Assembly: GCF_000688515.1 (NCBI RefSeq)
Contig: NZ_JHZK01000001.1
Location: 186,001-250,000, forward strand
DNA from: Afifella pfennigii DSM 17143
Lineage (GTDB): Bacteria > Pseudomonadota > Alphaproteobacteria > Rhizobiales > Afifellaceae
Direction: 5' to 3'
DNA length: 64,000 nucleotides
Position numbers and translations under genes: made by a program. How positions within the stretch are numbered: position 1 is the stretch's first letter; each line of letters starts with the position of its first letter. Below are positions 1 through 9,451 of this stretch, piece after piece. The notes under the pieces are model-generated. The model had not been told where the DNA came from. It worked only from the letters and a program-made list of their open reading frames with translations, and made no database searches.

Positions 1-400
1 CTTCCGCCATGGCGCGCGGCGCAAAGCCACCGGCGAGCGCCAAGTCCAGAAGCGCCTTCAGCGCCTCGTGCAGCGCCGGATGCGGGTCGCGCTCCGGCAG
101 CATCCTGAGATGGGCCGCCAAAACCTGAATGAGATAGGTCCCGCCGCGGTCCGCCATGATGGCGCCGGCGCGCTCCACCACCGGCTCGGGGCGAAAATTG
201 CCCAGATGCTCGCTGAGCCGCGCCCGCCAGGTGAGCTGGAGCGTGTTGCCGGGCTGCAGCGCCGGTCTCAGCCGGCGCGAGCGCCCGCCCTTGACGAGGC
301 CGAGATGCCGGCCGCGGCCGAGCGTCATTGCCTCCAGGATGACGTCGGCCTCGCCGTGACGGCGGGTGGAAAGAACGATGCCTGGCTCCGACCATTCCAT
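1..400 (-). CDS. recO: DNA repair protein RecO (N-terminal part, cut by window edge)
   Basis: RecO loads RecA on SSB-coated single-stranded DNA together with RecF/RecR. Only about the first 133 residues lie in the window. The protein opens MEWSEPGIVLSTRRHGEADV and continues through TLGRGRHLGLVKGGRSRR, the typical OB-fold N-terminus of RecO. The ATG at 398-400 starts exactly at the family's usual first residues. The gene has no stop because it runs off the left edge. In many alphaproteobacteria recO directly follows era. Here ppa and about 440 bp of repeat-bearing DNA separate them, so recO probably has its own promoter. Confidence 0.9.
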   Translation of the reverse strand, partial: MEWSEPGIVLSTRRHGEADVILEAMTLGRGRHLGLVKGGRSRRLRPALQPGNTLQLTWRARLSEHLGNFRPEPVVERAGAIMADRGGTYLIQVLAAHLRMLPERDPHPALHEALKALLDLALAGGFAPRAMAE

Positions 401-837
401 CAGAAATGGCTTAGCGGAGAACGCTGGTAAGAAGTAGCAAAACCGCCGTACGGAAATAGCACGATCGCATCCGGACGAAAGGACGAAAAACGCCAATGCA
501 CCTGAAAGGATCCCCCTTCCCTGCGGCAGTATGGCAGGGCCATCCCATCTGGCGCACCGGTACGGCGACCCGCGGCCTTCCTCCCCCTCAACGGCAGGGG
601 CAATTGCGTTTGGGAAAACACGGCCGTGCTGCAGGCACCCACCCTCCCCTTGAGGGGGAGGGTCGGCCCGGAGGGCCGGGGTGGGGTGGAACGGAAAGCC
701 CCGAGCGAGCGGTTTTCACCCCCTGCCACCGCGCTCGCTTTGCTCGGCGGTGACCTCCCCCCTCGAGGGGGAGGTGGCGAGTTCGCGGCCCGCCCATGTC
801 ATAGGCAAAAATCCCATGCCGCCGAGAAACCCGCAGC
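401..837. other. Gene-free interval between recO and ppa
   Basis: No convincing protein is encoded here; the short open frames are low-complexity Pro/Arg/Gly translations of GC-rich repeats. The right half is filled by the palindromic repeat cluster listed separately. The left part should contain the recO promoter, but I see no clear -35/-10 pair. Confidence 0.6.
636..785. repeat. GC-rich palindromic intergenic repeat cluster (three hairpins)
   Basis: Three perfect hairpins lie in 150 bp. The first pairs ACCCTCCCC (641-649) with GGGGAGGGT (655-663). The second pairs CGGCCC (664-669) with GGGCCG (673-678) and runs into GTGGGGTGG. The third pairs ACCTCCCCC (753-761) with GGGGGAGGT (767-775). 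From general knowledge, palindromes of this composition are dispersed in many Hyphomicrobiales genomes. They could also act as bidirectional terminators after ppa, although none has a T-tract. Confidence 0.75.
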
Positions 838-1368
838 TCAGGCCTCCTTGCCGCGTTCGATCGCGTCGATGACCAGCTGCTCGGCCTCCGCCACGCCGTG
901 CCAGCGGCCCATATTCACCCATTTGCCCTTTTCCAGATCCTTATAGTGCTGGAAGAAATGGGCGATCTGCTCGCACATGATCATCGGCAGATCCTCAAAG
1001 CTCCTCACCCCCGTATAGAAGGGATGCAGCTTGTCGACCGGTACGGCGATGATCTTTTCATCGCCGCCCGATTCGTCTTCCATGACGAGGGCGCCGACCG
1101 GCCGGCAGCGGATGACAGCGCCGGCCACCACCGGAACCTGGCTGACGACGAGGATGTCGCAAGGATCGCCATCGGGCGAGAGCGTATGCGGGATGAAGCC
1201 GTAATTGCCGGGATAGAACATCGCCGTATGCAGGAAGCGGTCGACGAGCAGGGCGCCCGATTTCTTGTCGAGCTCGTACTTCACCGGCACCCCGCCATAG
1301 GGGATTTCGATGATGGCGTTGATGTCGCGCGGCGGATTCTTGCCGACGGGAATCTGCGTCAGGTCCAT
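838..1368 (-). CDS. ppa: Inorganic pyrophosphatase
   Basis: Soluble family I pyrophosphatase that hydrolyses PPi to two phosphates and so drives biosynthetic reactions. The 176-residue length is typical. Visible signatures are the N-terminal IIEIPYGGVPVKYELDK stretch, FYPGNYGFIPHT near residue 52, and the metal-binding DGDPCDILV motif whose aspartates coordinate Mg2+. KWVNMGRW near the C-terminus is also conserved. It lies between era and recO, an uncommon position, and is separated from era by 100 bp. Cytoplasmic, no signal peptide. Confidence 0.97.
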   Translation of the reverse strand: MDLTQIPVGKNPPRDINAIIEIPYGGVPVKYELDKKSGALLVDRFLHTAMFYPGNYGFIPHTLSPDGDPCDILVVSQVPVVAGAVIRCRPVGALVMEDESGGDEKIIAVPVDKLHPFYTGVRSFEDLPMIMCEQIAHFFQHYKDLEKGKWVNMGRWHGVAEAEQLVIDAIERGKEA

Positions 1369-1468
1369 GGGTGAGGCCTCGAAAATGAAAGTGAAGTTGC
1401 GGGCCGCCTAGCACTGCCTCGTCGCCAAGGGCAATCGAACCTTTGCACCAGCCCTGCCTGTTTCGCCG

Positions 1469-2422
1469 CTAGCGCGGGAATTCCAGCCCCATCTCACGGT
1501 AGCGCTCCGGGTCGTCCGCCCAGCGCCCGCGCACCTTGACGAAGAGAAAGAGGTGCACCTTGCGACCCAGCATATGGTGCAATTCGCGCCTCGCCGCGAT
1601 GGAGATCGCCTTGATCGTTTCCCCGTCCTTGCCGAGCACGATCTTGCGCTGGCTCTCGCGCGCCACGTAGATGACCTGGCTGATCCTGACCGAGCCGTCC
1701 TTCTTCTCCTCCCAGCTTTCCGTCTCCACCGTCGCCGCATAGGGCACTTCCTGGTGCAGGCGCAGCATCAGCTTCTCGCGCGTCACCTCCGCGGCGAGAG
1801 AGCGCATCGGGATGTCGGAGACCTGGTCTTCCGGGTAGAGGTAGGGGCTCTGCGGCATCTCCCCGGCGAAATAGTTCAGAAGATCGCCGATCCCGTCGCC
1901 GGTGAGTGCGGAAACCATGAAGGTCTGCGCGAAGGAAAGGCGGGCATTCGCCTCCGCCGCCAGAGCCAGAAGGGTCTCGCGCTTGACGAGATCGATCTTG
2001 TTGAGGATGAGCACGCGCTTTTGCGCCGGCGCGCCGCTCTCCTGAAGCCGGTCCAAGATGGCGAGCGCCCCACCCTCCAGGCCGGCGCGGGCATCGATGA
2101 GCACGGCGAGGACGTCGGCATCGGCCGCCGAGGACCAGGCGCTCGTCACCATCGCCTTCTCCAGCCGCTTCTTCGGGGCGAAGATGCCGGGCGTGTCGAG
2201 AAAGATGATCTGCGCATCGTCGTGCATGGCGATGCCGCGGATGACGCTGCGCGTCGTCTGCACCTTGTGGGTGACGATCGCCACCTTGCTGCCGACGAGC
2301 TGGTTGAGAAGCGTCGACTTGCCGGCATTCGTGGCCCCGATCAGGGCGACGAAGCCCGCCCGCGTCGGTTTTTCCGTCGTCTTCGTCTCATCCTCTGACA
2401 CTGATGCTTCCGCCTTTTCCAT
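1469..2422 (-). CDS. era: GTPase Era
   Basis: Era is a GTPase that binds the 3' end of 16S rRNA and helps 30S subunit maturation. The protein has 317 residues. Its G domain carries GATNAGKST (G1), the DTPG switch II motif and NKID (G4), and the C-terminal KH domain contains VLGKDGETIKAI. I start it at ATG 2420-2422, giving MEKAEASVSEDETKT; this ATG overlaps the rnc stop as TGATG, so translation is probably coupled. A longer upstream frame exists but only overlaps rnc. The N-terminal tail of about 24 polar residues is a modest extension. Confidence 0.96.
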   Translation of the reverse strand: MEKAEASVSEDETKTTEKPTRAGFVALIGATNAGKSTLLNQLVGSKVAIVTHKVQTTRSVIRGIAMHDDAQIIFLDTPGIFAPKKRLEKAMVTSAWSSAADADVLAVLIDARAGLEGGALAILDRLQESGAPAQKRVLILNKIDLVKRETLLALAAEANARLSFAQTFMVSALTGDGIGDLLNYFAGEMPQSPYLYPEDQVSDIPMRSLAAEVTREKLMLRLHQEVPYAATVETESWEEKKDGSVRISQVIYVARESQRKIVLGKDGETIKAISIAARRELHHMLGRKVHLFLFVKVRGRWADDPERYREMGLEFPR

Positions 2423-3123
2423 CACGACCACACACCTTCGCGCCTCAAGATTGCCGCGGCGGCCGCATGCTCGGCCTCGCGCTTGGAAGCTCCGCTGGCG
2501 GTCTCTCCTTCGGCCCCTTCCATGACGACCCTGACGATAAACTGCGGCGCATGGTCGGGCCCGCTGCGCCCGGTCTCCTCGTAGCGCGGCGTCGGCAGGC
2601 CCTTGCGGTGGGCCCATTCCTGCAGCTCGGTCTTGGCGTCGCGCAGCGGCCCCTGCATCTGCTTCACGCGGCTTGCCCAGAACCGATGGATGGTGCTCTG
2701 CGCCGCCTCCAACCCGGCATCGCGAAAGATCGCCCCGATGACCGATTCGCAGGTATCGGCCATCAGCGACTTGGCGGTGCGGGCATTGGCCTTTGCCAGG
2801 CTCTCGCCCACCCGATAATGCTCTCCGAGCCGCATCTCCTCAGCCACGGCCGCGCAGGTGTCGCGATTGACGAGACGGGCGAGGCGGCGCGACAGCTCGC
2901 CCTCCGGCGCCTGCGGATATTCCTCGATCAACAGGTCGGCGATGACGAGACCGAGCACGCGGTCGCCCAAGAATTCCAGCCGCTCGTAGGTGGTCAGCGG
3001 ATCGCCGCGCTTATCGTCGCCGATGGCGCTGGCATGGGTCAGGGCGCGGGCAAGAAGCTCTGGGCGCGTGAAATGATGACCGATCCGCTCCTGCAGCTGC
3101 GCCAGCGAGGCCTTGCCGCTCAT
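2422..3123 (-). CDS. rnc: Ribonuclease III
   Basis: Double-stranded-RNA endonuclease that processes rRNA precursors and structured mRNAs. It has 233 residues from the chosen ATG (MSGKASLAQLQERIGHHF). The signature ERLEFLGDRVLGLVIADLL carries the catalytic Glu/Asp, and ADTCESVIGAIFRDAGLE holds the second acidic pair. A C-terminal dsRNA-binding domain ends in GASKREAEHAAAAAILRR. The start overlaps the lepB stop as ATGA, which favours it over an in-frame codon 36 bp upstream. Confidence 0.96.
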   Translation of the reverse strand: MSGKASLAQLQERIGHHFTRPELLARALTHASAIGDDKRGDPLTTYERLEFLGDRVLGLVIADLLIEEYPQAPEGELSRRLARLVNRDTCAAVAEEMRLGEHYRVGESLAKANARTAKSLMADTCESVIGAIFRDAGLEAAQSTIHRFWASRVKQMQGPLRDAKTELQEWAHRKGLPTPRYEETGRSGPDHAPQFIVRVVMEGAEGETASGASKREAEHAAAAAILRREGVWS

Positions 3124-3914
3124 AGCCCCTCGAACAGGCGATCGTAGCGAAGGCTCCATGGCCAGCGCCAGAACTCCCAGACATGCGTCTCCTCGTCGAC
3201 GGAGAAGAAGATCACCTCCGCGCGGCCGACGAAATTTTCCTCCGGCACGTAGCCGACGAAGTTGAGGAAGCGGCTGTCGGAGGAATTGTCCCGGTTGTCG
3301 CCCATCATGAAATAGTGGTCATCGGGCACCTCGTAGACGCCCGTATTGTCCTTCTCGCCGTTCTGAGTGAGATCGAGCGTCATATAGCTGACGCCGTTCG
3401 GCAGCGTCTCGCGGTATTGCGCGACCTCAATCTCCTGCCCGAAGGCGTTCGCGCCCGCGTAATCTTCGACGCGCTCGCGCTCCACGGGCTCGTCGTTGAT
3501 GTAGAGCAGGCCGTTGCGCATCTGGATCCTGTCGCCGGGCATGCCGATCACCCGCTTGATGTAGTCGGTGCCCGGATCGCGCGGCAGTCGGAAGACGGCG
3601 ATATCGCCGCGCTGCGGCCCCTCGCCTTCCCAGACCCGCCCCTTGATGAAGGAGAGGTCGACCGGGAAGGAATAGCGCGAATAGCCGTAGCTGAACTTCG
3701 ACACGAACAGATAGTCGCCGACGAGCAGCGTCGGCATCATCGAGCCGGAGGGAATGTTGAAGGGGTGATACAGGAAAGTGCGGAAAAGCAGCGCGATGAT
3801 CAGCGCCTGGATGACGACCTTCAGCGTCTCCCCGATGCCTCCGCCCGACTTCGCCTTCTTGGCTTTTTTCCCGCCGTCCTTCTCAGAATCGGCGTCTCGT
3901 TCCGCCACGCTCAT
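3120..3914 (-). CDS. lepB: Signal peptidase I
   Basis: Membrane serine protease that cleaves signal peptides from exported proteins. It has 264 residues. A Lys-rich cytoplasmic head of about 28 residues precedes one membrane span (VIQALIIALLFRTFLY). The nucleophile is the Ser of PSGSMMPTL and the general base is the Lys in DYIKRVIG. The box MGDNRDNSSDSRF near the C-terminus is also present. It sits between acpS and rnc, the usual alphaproteobacterial order, with a 125-bp gap upstream and a 4-bp overlap with rnc downstream. Confidence 0.97.
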   Translation of the reverse strand: MSVAERDADSEKDGGKKAKKAKSGGGIGETLKVVIQALIIALLFRTFLYHPFNIPSGSMMPTLLVGDYLFVSKFSYGYSRYSFPVDLSFIKGRVWEGEGPQRGDIAVFRLPRDPGTDYIKRVIGMPGDRIQMRNGLLYINDEPVERERVEDYAGANAFGQEIEVAQYRETLPNGVSYMTLDLTQNGEKDNTGVYEVPDDHYFMMGDNRDNSSDSRFLNFVGYVPEENFVGRAEVIFFSVDEETHVWEFWRWPWSLRYDRLFEGL

Positions 3915-4039
3915 GGCTCCATCCTAGGGTGTTGCCCGGGGGTTTAGCGGGCGCGACCATCGCCTGCAACGCCGCACGCCCGTGCGCGGCATTAATTCTG
4001 GCTTTGAGGCGGCATTGCGGCGCCCGCGATCCGTGTTCT

Positions 4040-4441
4040 CTACCGGCGTTCAACCGCCTCAATCAGCACCATCGCCTGGGCGAGCGGCCCATCATCGGTG
4101 ATGGTCAGGTGGATGAGCGTATCGTGCCCGTGCGGCGTAATGCGGGCGAGCGCCTCGGCGGCCCCGCCGGTCAAGAGCATCGTCGGCTTGCCGGAAGGCA
4201 GGTTGACGACGCCCATATCGCGCCAGAAGACGCCCTGTCGCAAGCCTGTTCCAAGCGCCTTGGAGCAGGCTTCCTTGGCCGCGAAGCGCTTGGCGTAGGA
4301 CGCGGCGCGCATGCGCCGCCGCTCCGATTTTCTCTGTTCCACCTCGGTGAAGACGCGCGCCACGAAGCGCTCGCCGAAGCGCTCCAGCGTCCGCTCCACC
4401 CGGCGGATATCGATGAGATCGGAACCGAAGCCGATGATCAT
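4040..4441 (-). CDS. acpS: Holo-[acyl-carrier-protein] synthase
   Basis: Transfers 4'-phosphopantetheine from CoA to the serine of apo-ACP, needed for fatty acid synthesis. The 133-residue protein begins [16 protein letters not shown], with the metal-binding Asp of the SDLIDI motif, and has [14 protein letters not shown] with the second metal ligand Glu. Length and both motifs fit AcpS. Its ATG overlaps the pdxJ stop by 4 bp (ATGA), so the two are translationally coupled. Confidence 0.96.
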   Translation of the reverse strand: MIIGFGSDLIDIRRVERTLERFGERFVARVFTEVEQRKSERRRMRAASYAKRFAAKEACSKALGTGLRQGVFWRDMGVVNLPSGKPTMLLTGGAAEALARITPHGHDTLIHLTITDDGPLAQAMVLIEAVERR

Positions 4442-5199
4442 GCCGCCGCGCCGGCTATCTCTCGCGCCTCGTCCATCAGCCGGCGCATCTCCTGAACGCT
4501 GGCTTCAAGTCCGACGAAAATCGCCTCGCCGACGAGATAATGGCCGATATTGAGCTCGCGGATTTCCGCGATCGCGGCGATCGGCTGCACGTTGTCGTAA
4601 CCGAGCCCGTGCCCGGCATGGACCTCAAGCCCAATCGACGCGCCGTAGCGCGCCATCTCCGCGATGCGGGCCCGCTCGCGCTCCGCCCCGGCCTTGTCGC
4701 CCTCGCGCCCGAGATCGCAGAAGCGGCCGGTATGCAGCTCCACCACCGGTGCCCCGAGCGCCGCGGCCGCGTCGAGCTGGCGCTCCTCCGCCTCGATGAA
4801 GAGCGAGACGCGCACCCCCCGCTCGCCGAGCCGCGCCACGATCGGGCGGAGCTTGTCGATCCCCCCGGCGGCGTCGAGCCCGCCTTCCGTCGTGCGCTCC
4901 TCGCGCCGCTCCGGCACGATGCAGGCGGCGTGCGGGCCGTGGCGCAGCGCGATCTGCAGCATCTCGTCTGTCGCCGCCATCTCCAGATTGAGCGGCAGCG
5001 AGATCTCCTGCATCAGCCGGGCGATGTCATCGTCGCGGATATGTCGACGATCCTCGCGCAGATGCGCGGTGATGCCGTCGGCTCCGGACGCTTCGGCAAG
5101 CTTGGCCGCCCGCAGGGGGTCCGGATGATCCCCCCCGCGCGCGTTGCGCACCGTGGCAACGTGGTCGATGTTGATGCCGAGGCGGAGTTCTTCGCTCAT
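4438..5199 (-). CDS. pdxJ: Pyridoxine 5'-phosphate synthase
   Basis: Condenses 1-deoxy-D-xylulose 5-phosphate with 3-amino-2-oxopropyl phosphate to give pyridoxine 5'-phosphate in the DXP-dependent vitamin B6 pathway. It has 253 residues in a TIM-barrel fold. [17 protein letters not shown] at the N-terminus, [22 protein letters not shown], and [13 protein letters not shown] are the conserved blocks. It overlaps both acpS and the upstream DUF2062 gene by 4 bp, inside the minus-strand housekeeping operon. Confidence 0.96.
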   Translation of the reverse strand: MSEELRLGINIDHVATVRNARGGDHPDPLRAAKLAEASGADGITAHLREDRRHIRDDDIARLMQEISLPLNLEMAATDEMLQIALRHGPHAACIVPERREERTTEGGLDAAGGIDKLRPIVARLGERGVRVSLFIEAEERQLDAAAALGAPVVELHTGRFCDLGREGDKAGAERERARIAEMARYGASIGLEVHAGHGLGYDNVQPIAAIAEIRELNIGHYLVGEAIFVGLEASVQEMRRLMDEAREIAGAAA

Positions 5200-5789
5200 T
5201 GAATGCCTTTCAGGCTGGGGCGATCCTGCTGGGGTTCGCCGGTTGCGTCCGGCTGGCGGCGCAGTGCAAAGCGCTCCTTGCGCGCGGCCTGGTAGGCCGC
5301 CACCATCTTGTAGACGACGGTATAGCTGATGAGACCGGCCATGAGGCCGAGCGGGATGCCGCCGATGGTCATTGGCTTGAGGAGCGGCATCAGCTGCTCG
5401 AAGGATTTTTCGACAAGGTAATTGCCGAGATGCGGCGGCGGCATCTGGTGTTCGCCGCGCCAGATGAAATGCCCGAGCTTATAGGTCGCCGCGAAGATGA
5501 AGGGGAAGGTGAGCGGGTTGCCGACCGCGGTGCCGAGCGCGGCTGCGAGAAGATTGCCGCCGATCACCCAGGCGATGGCGAAGGAGATGACGAAATGCAG
5601 CCCCAGGAAAGGCGTGAAGGAGGTGAAGACGCCGGCCGCCACCCCCGCGGCGATGGCGTGCGGCGTCGCCGAGAGGCGCAGGATGCGTTTGATGAAGTAA
5701 AGGAAGGAGCGCCGCCAACTGGAACGCGGCCACAACATCACCCTGAGGCGATGGTGCAAGGCTTCTGTTTCCCGTCGCTTGAACAGCAT
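5196..5789 (-). CDS. DUF2062 membrane protein
   Basis: A 197-residue protein of unknown function with a basic N-terminus ([21 protein letters not shown]) and hydrophobic stretches [32 protein letters not shown] and [16 protein letters not shown]. The pattern with small residues and TPFLGLH, followed by [10 protein letters not shown], matches the DUF2062 family, often found next to pdxJ/acpS or relA in alphaproteobacteria. Its stop overlaps the pdxJ start as ATGA. A regulatory or transport role is possible; the sequence does not decide. Confidence 0.8.
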   Translation of the reverse strand: MLFKRRETEALHHRLRVMLWPRSSWRRSFLYFIKRILRLSATPHAIAAGVAAGVFTSFTPFLGLHFVISFAIAWVIGGNLLAAALGTAVGNPLTFPFIFAATYKLGHFIWRGEHQMPPPHLGNYLVEKSFEQLMPLLKPMTIGGIPLGLMAGLISYTVVYKMVAAYQAARKERFALRRQPDATGEPQQDRPSLKGIQ

Positions 5790-5841
5790 GTGGCGCGATC
5801 ACCGAGATCCTGTCATCGACACGCTCTTGAAGGAGCTTGTA

Positions 5842-8061
5842 TCAGCCATTGACGCGTGAGACGCCGCTGATCACGGAACGCGCCCTCAAAGTGCGCATGA
5901 TGTGGTTCAGATGCTTGAGGTTCCAGACTTCCACGTCGATTTCAAGCTCTGTGAAATCGCGTCCGCGCTCCAGCATCCTGAGGTTGTCGATATTGCCCTC
6001 GCTACGTCCGATCGCATCGGCGATCTCGGCGAGCGAGCCGGGCTCGTTGATGGCCGAGACGCGGATTCGAACCGGAAAGCGCTCGGTCGAATCGTCCGGG
6101 ATGTCCCAACGCACATCCACCCAGCGATCCGGTTCGTTGTCGAAGACCTTCAGCGCCGGCGACTGGATCGGATAGATGGTGATGCCCTCGCCCGGGGTCA
6201 GAATGCCGACGATGCGGTCTCCGGGAAGGGCGCCTCCTTCCGGCGCGAAACGCACCGGCATGTCGCCGCCGGTGCCGCGGATCGGCAGCGCCTTGCCGTC
6301 TGCCCTTTGCTCCGCGCCGCTTCTGCCGCGGCGGCTTCGGCCGGGAAGGTGAAAATCGAGGCTGGAGCGGGCTGTCTCGATCCAGCCGCTGCGGCGCCTG
6401 CCATTGGCATCCTCGCCTCCCGCCCGTCCGGGGAAGAGGGCTGACATCACCTCCTCGGCGCTGAATTTGCCCCGGCCGATAGCCACCAGCAGATCCTCCG
6501 CGTCGTCGAAGCCGAAACGCGGCCCGTATTCCTTCAGATGCACGTCCGACCAGGGCTCGCCGAGCTTCTCGAAGGCGCGGTGCAGGATGTGGCGGCCAAG
6601 GCCGGCATATTGCTTTCTGGCATGAGCGCGCGTGGCGCGGCGGATGGCGGCTCTGGCCTTGCCGGTGACGACGACCGATTCCCAGGCCGGCGGCGGTCGC
6701 TGCGCGTCGGAGCGCATGATTTCCACCTCGTCGCCGTTTTCCAGCGGCGTCACCAGCGGCGTCAGCTTGCCGTTCACCTTGGCGCCGACGCAGGTATCGC
6801 CGATATCGGTATGCACGGCATAGGCGAAATCGATGGGCGTCGCCCCGCGCGGCAAGGCGATCAGCCGGCCCTTGGGCGTGAAGCAGAAGACCTGGTCCTG
6901 GAAGAGCTCCAGCTTGGTGTTCTCCAGGAACTCCTCCGGCGCATCGCCATGGGCGATATGCTCCACCGTCTGCCGTAGCCAGGCATAGGCGGAGGATTCG
7001 CGCGCCAGCCGCTCCTTGTCGGCGGCGATCCCGTCCTTGTAGAGCGGATGGGCGGCGATGCCGTATTCCGCCACCCGGTCCATATCCCAGGTTCTCAGCT
7101 GCAGCTCCACGCGCTGCTTCTCCGGCCCGACGACGGTGGTGTGCAGCGATTGATAGCCGTTCTGCTTGGGCGTGGAGATGTAATCCTTGAAGCGGCCCGG
7201 CACCATCGGCCAGGCGGTGTGCATGGCGCCGAGCGCCCGGTAGCAATCGCCGAGATCGGACAAAAAGATACGGAAGCCGAAGATATCGGAGAGCTGCTCA
7301 AAGCCGAGCGCCTTCTTCTGCATCTTGGAGAAGATCGAATAGGGCCGCTTCTGGCGTCCGCGGATCTCCGCATGAATGCCGGCTTCAAGCAACCGCTGGC
7401 GAAGCGCCTCCTGGATGGTCTCGATATCGCTGCCGGTGCGTTTTCTGAGATCGGCTAGCTTGCCGGCGATCGTCGTATAGGCATCGGGAAACAGCGCCCG
7501 GAAGGAAAGATCCTCCAGCTCCTCGCGCACCGCCTGCATGCCCATGCGCCCGGCAAGCGGGGCATAGATTTCCATCGTCTCCTCGGCGATGCGCCCGCGC
7601 TTGTTCTCCGGCACCCATTCGATGGTGCGCATATTGTGCAGCCGGTCGGCGAGCTTGACGAGGAGCACACGGATGTCGTCGGAGACCGCCAGGAGCAGCT
7701 TTCTGAGGCTTTCAGCCTGACGCGCCTCGCGCGAGACGAGGTCCAGCCGATCGATCTTGGTCAGCCCGTCGACGAGCTTGGCAATCTCCTTGCCGAAGAG
7801 CGTGGCGATTTCGTCGCGTGTGGCGCTGGTATCTTCGATCGTGTCGTGCAGAAGCGCGACGGCGACGGAAGCATCGTCGAGGCGCAGATCGGTGATGATC
7901 GCCGCGACTTCCAAAGGGTGCGAAAAGTAAGGATCGCCCGAGGCACGCTTCTGGGTGCCATGCTTCTGCATGGCATAGACATAGGCCCGGTTTAACAGCT
8001 CCTCGTCGACAGCGGGATTATAGGCCGCGACCCGCTCCACGAGTTCGTATTGACGCATCAT
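5842..8061 (-). CDS. relA/spoT: Bifunctional (p)ppGpp synthetase/hydrolase
   Basis: The Rsh enzyme that makes and degrades the stringent-response alarmones. It has 739 residues. The HD hydrolase domain is intact (SHPLEVAAIIT, LLHDTIEDT with its HD..ED box). The synthetase domain follows near residue 240-350, with FKDYISTPKQNGYQSLHT, then a TGS domain (FTPKGRLIALPRGATPIDFAY) near 390-450. A C-terminal ACT domain (RVSAINEPGSLAEIADAIG) ends the protein. Both catalytic halves look functional, fitting the single Rsh of alphaproteobacteria. Two tandem ATGs begin the gene; I take the first. A terminator separates it from rpoZ upstream. Confidence 0.96.
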   Translation of the reverse strand: MMRQYELVERVAAYNPAVDEELLNRAYVYAMQKHGTQKRASGDPYFSHPLEVAAIITDLRLDDASVAVALLHDTIEDTSATRDEIATLFGKEIAKLVDGLTKIDRLDLVSREARQAESLRKLLLAVSDDIRVLLVKLADRLHNMRTIEWVPENKRGRIAEETMEIYAPLAGRMGMQAVREELEDLSFRALFPDAYTTIAGKLADLRKRTGSDIETIQEALRQRLLEAGIHAEIRGRQKRPYSIFSKMQKKALGFEQLSDIFGFRIFLSDLGDCYRALGAMHTAWPMVPGRFKDYISTPKQNGYQSLHTTVVGPEKQRVELQLRTWDMDRVAEYGIAAHPLYKDGIAADKERLARESSAYAWLRQTVEHIAHGDAPEEFLENTKLELFQDQVFCFTPKGRLIALPRGATPIDFAYAVHTDIGDTCVGAKVNGKLTPLVTPLENGDEVEIMRSDAQRPPPAWESVVVTGKARAAIRRATRAHARKQYAGLGRHILHRAFEKLGEPWSDVHLKEYGPRFGFDDAEDLLVAIGRGKFSAEEVMSALFPGRAGGEDANGRRRSGWIETARSSLDFHLPGRSRRGRSGAEQRADGKALPIRGTGGDMPVRFAPEGGALPGDRIVGILTPGEGITIYPIQSPALKVFDNEPDRWVDVRWDIPDDSTERFPVRIRVSAINEPGSLAEIADAIGRSEGNIDNLRMLERGRDFTELEIDVEVWNLKHLNHIMRTLRARSVISGVSRVNG

Positions 8062-8150
8062 CGACGTTGCGCCTGCAAGGCTTCAAGAATCTCCCATATA
8101 TGCTTGCAGATATAGGCTTACGAAAGCCTGAGCGCATCTGAGAAAGACGC

Positions 8151-8174
8151 AAAAAGCCCCGCCGGGGCGGGGCT
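8151..8174 (-). terminator. Rho-independent terminator after rpoZ
   Basis: On the minus strand the stem AGCCCCGCC pairs with GGCGGGGCT (8155-8163 with 8166-8174) and is followed by five Ts (8151-8155 read in reverse). It lies 50 bp past the rpoZ stop and before relA/spoT, so rpoZ is likely a short separate transcript with some readthrough possible. Confidence 0.85.
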
Positions 8175-8224
8175 AGGCGTCGCGGGCGGGCCCTACGACA
8201 CGCACAGCTAGCGCAAAAGCAGCC

Positions 8225-8596
8225 TCAGTCGTCGCGCCGCTCCGGCGGATCGAGGCTTTCCAGGCCGCGCAACAGCTCCTCTTCGCTCATCCTGTCGAAG
8301 GTCACCTCGTCCGCGCCGGCATTGCTCTCCGCCTCGATCTCCTCCGGCGCCGGCTCCGGCTCGTCGACCTCGACGAACTTCTGCAGCGAATGGATGAGGT
8401 CTTCCTGCAGATCCTCCGGCGAGATGGTCTCGTCGGCGATCTCGCGCAGAGCCACGACCGGATTCTTGTCGTTGTCGCGGTCGATGGTCAGCGGCGAGCC
8501 GTTCGAAATCATGCGCGAGCGGTGCGCCGCCAGAAGCACGAGCTCGAACCTGTTGTCGACCTTGTCGACGCAATCTTCCACGGTGACGCGCGCCAT
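8225..8596 (-). CDS. rpoZ: RNA polymerase omega subunit
   Basis: Small subunit that stabilises the beta' subunit of RNA polymerase and forms part of a ppGpp site in proteobacteria. It has 123 residues: [28 protein letters not shown] is the hallmark N-terminus, followed by [17 protein letters not shown]. The remaining half is an acidic tail rich in Glu and Asp, common in alphaproteobacterial omega proteins. It lies upstream of relA/spoT in the same direction, as in many proteobacteria. Confidence 0.96.
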   Translation of the reverse strand: MARVTVEDCVDKVDNRFELVLLAAHRSRMISNGSPLTIDRDNDKNPVVALREIADETISPEDLQEDLIHSLQKFVEVDEPEPAPEEIEAESNAGADEVTFDRMSEEELLRGLESLDPPERRDD

Positions 8597-8775
8597 GGAT
8601 CAAGCTCCTTGATACATTCAGTTCGGGATTTGGCCCTCCTTAGGCGCTTTTCAACAGCCTCGCAAGGTGTCGTCCGCGCATCGCCTTGAAAGTGCCGAAT
8701 CTCTGTCATAGCCCGAAAAGTACGGCGCTTGATTCGCCCGAATTTTGACAAAACTATAATCGTCAGGAGTTTGCC

Positions 8776-9402
8776 ATGCTGGATGCGCGCGAAAAGGTCG
8801 CCCTCTTCCTGGACGGAGCCAATCTCTATGCGACTTCGCGCTCGCTCGGCTTCGACATTGACTATCGCCGCCTTTTAAAGAGCTTCCGCGAGAAAGCGTA
8901 TGTCTTGCGGGCTGTGTATTATACGGCGCTGGCGGAAGACCAGGAATACTCCTCCATCCGGCCGCTTATCGATTGGCTGGACTATAACGGCTACCGCGTC
9001 GTCACCAAGCCGCTGAAAGAGTTCACCGACGCGCAAGGGCGGCGCAAGGTGAAAGGCAACATGGATATCGAGCTTGCCGTCGACGCCATGGAGGCGGCCG
9101 AGCATATCGACCATTTCGTCATCTTCTCCGGCGACGGCGACTTCCGCTATCTGGTGGAGGCCCTCCAGCGCAAGGGCAAGAAGGTGACCGTCGCCTCCAC
9201 CCTCAAATCGCAGCCGCCGATGATTGCCGACGAGCTGCGCCGTCAGGCCGATCATTTCCTGGAGCTCGCCGATATGGAGGAGGAATTCGGCCGCCAGGGT
9301 CCGCCACGCACCGCCCGCACCCAACGCGAGGATGAGCTGGAGGACGAGGAGGAGTACGAGGAATATTACGACGAGGAGGATGACGAGCTGGCGGATCGGT
9401 GA
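8776..9402 (+). CDS. NYN-domain (LabA/DUF88-like) protein
   Basis: A 208-residue protein of the PIN-like NYN family, putative RNases or regulators. Acidic motifs expected for the metal site are FLDGANLY (residues 11-18), GNMDIELAVDAM (near 95) and SGDGDFRYL (near 120). After residue 170 comes a highly acidic tail with runs of Glu, Asp and Tyr. The ATG follows CAGGAG by 7 bases. A TATAAT at 8755-8760 could be a -10 box, giving a very short leader. It is transcribed away from rpoZ and 50 bp ahead of a uracil-DNA glycosylase gene. Substrate unknown. Confidence 0.85.
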   Translation: MLDAREKVALFLDGANLYATSRSLGFDIDYRRLLKSFREKAYVLRAVYYTALAEDQEYSSIRPLIDWLDYNGYRVVTKPLKEFTDAQGRRKVKGNMDIELAVDAMEAAEHIDHFVIFSGDGDFRYLVEALQRKGKKVTVASTLKSQPPMIADELRRQADHFLELADMEEEFGRQGPPRTARTQREDELEDEEEYEEYYDEEDDELADR

Positions 9403-9451
9403 CAGAACGGCCCTCCGATTTCCGCCCTGAGCCGTCCATCGCGAGCCCTGC

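Noticed and set aside
8745-8760. TTGACA next to TATAAT upstream of the NYN gene
   Set aside because: The spacing is only 4 bases, too short for a sigma70-type promoter; I keep only the -10-like box as possible.
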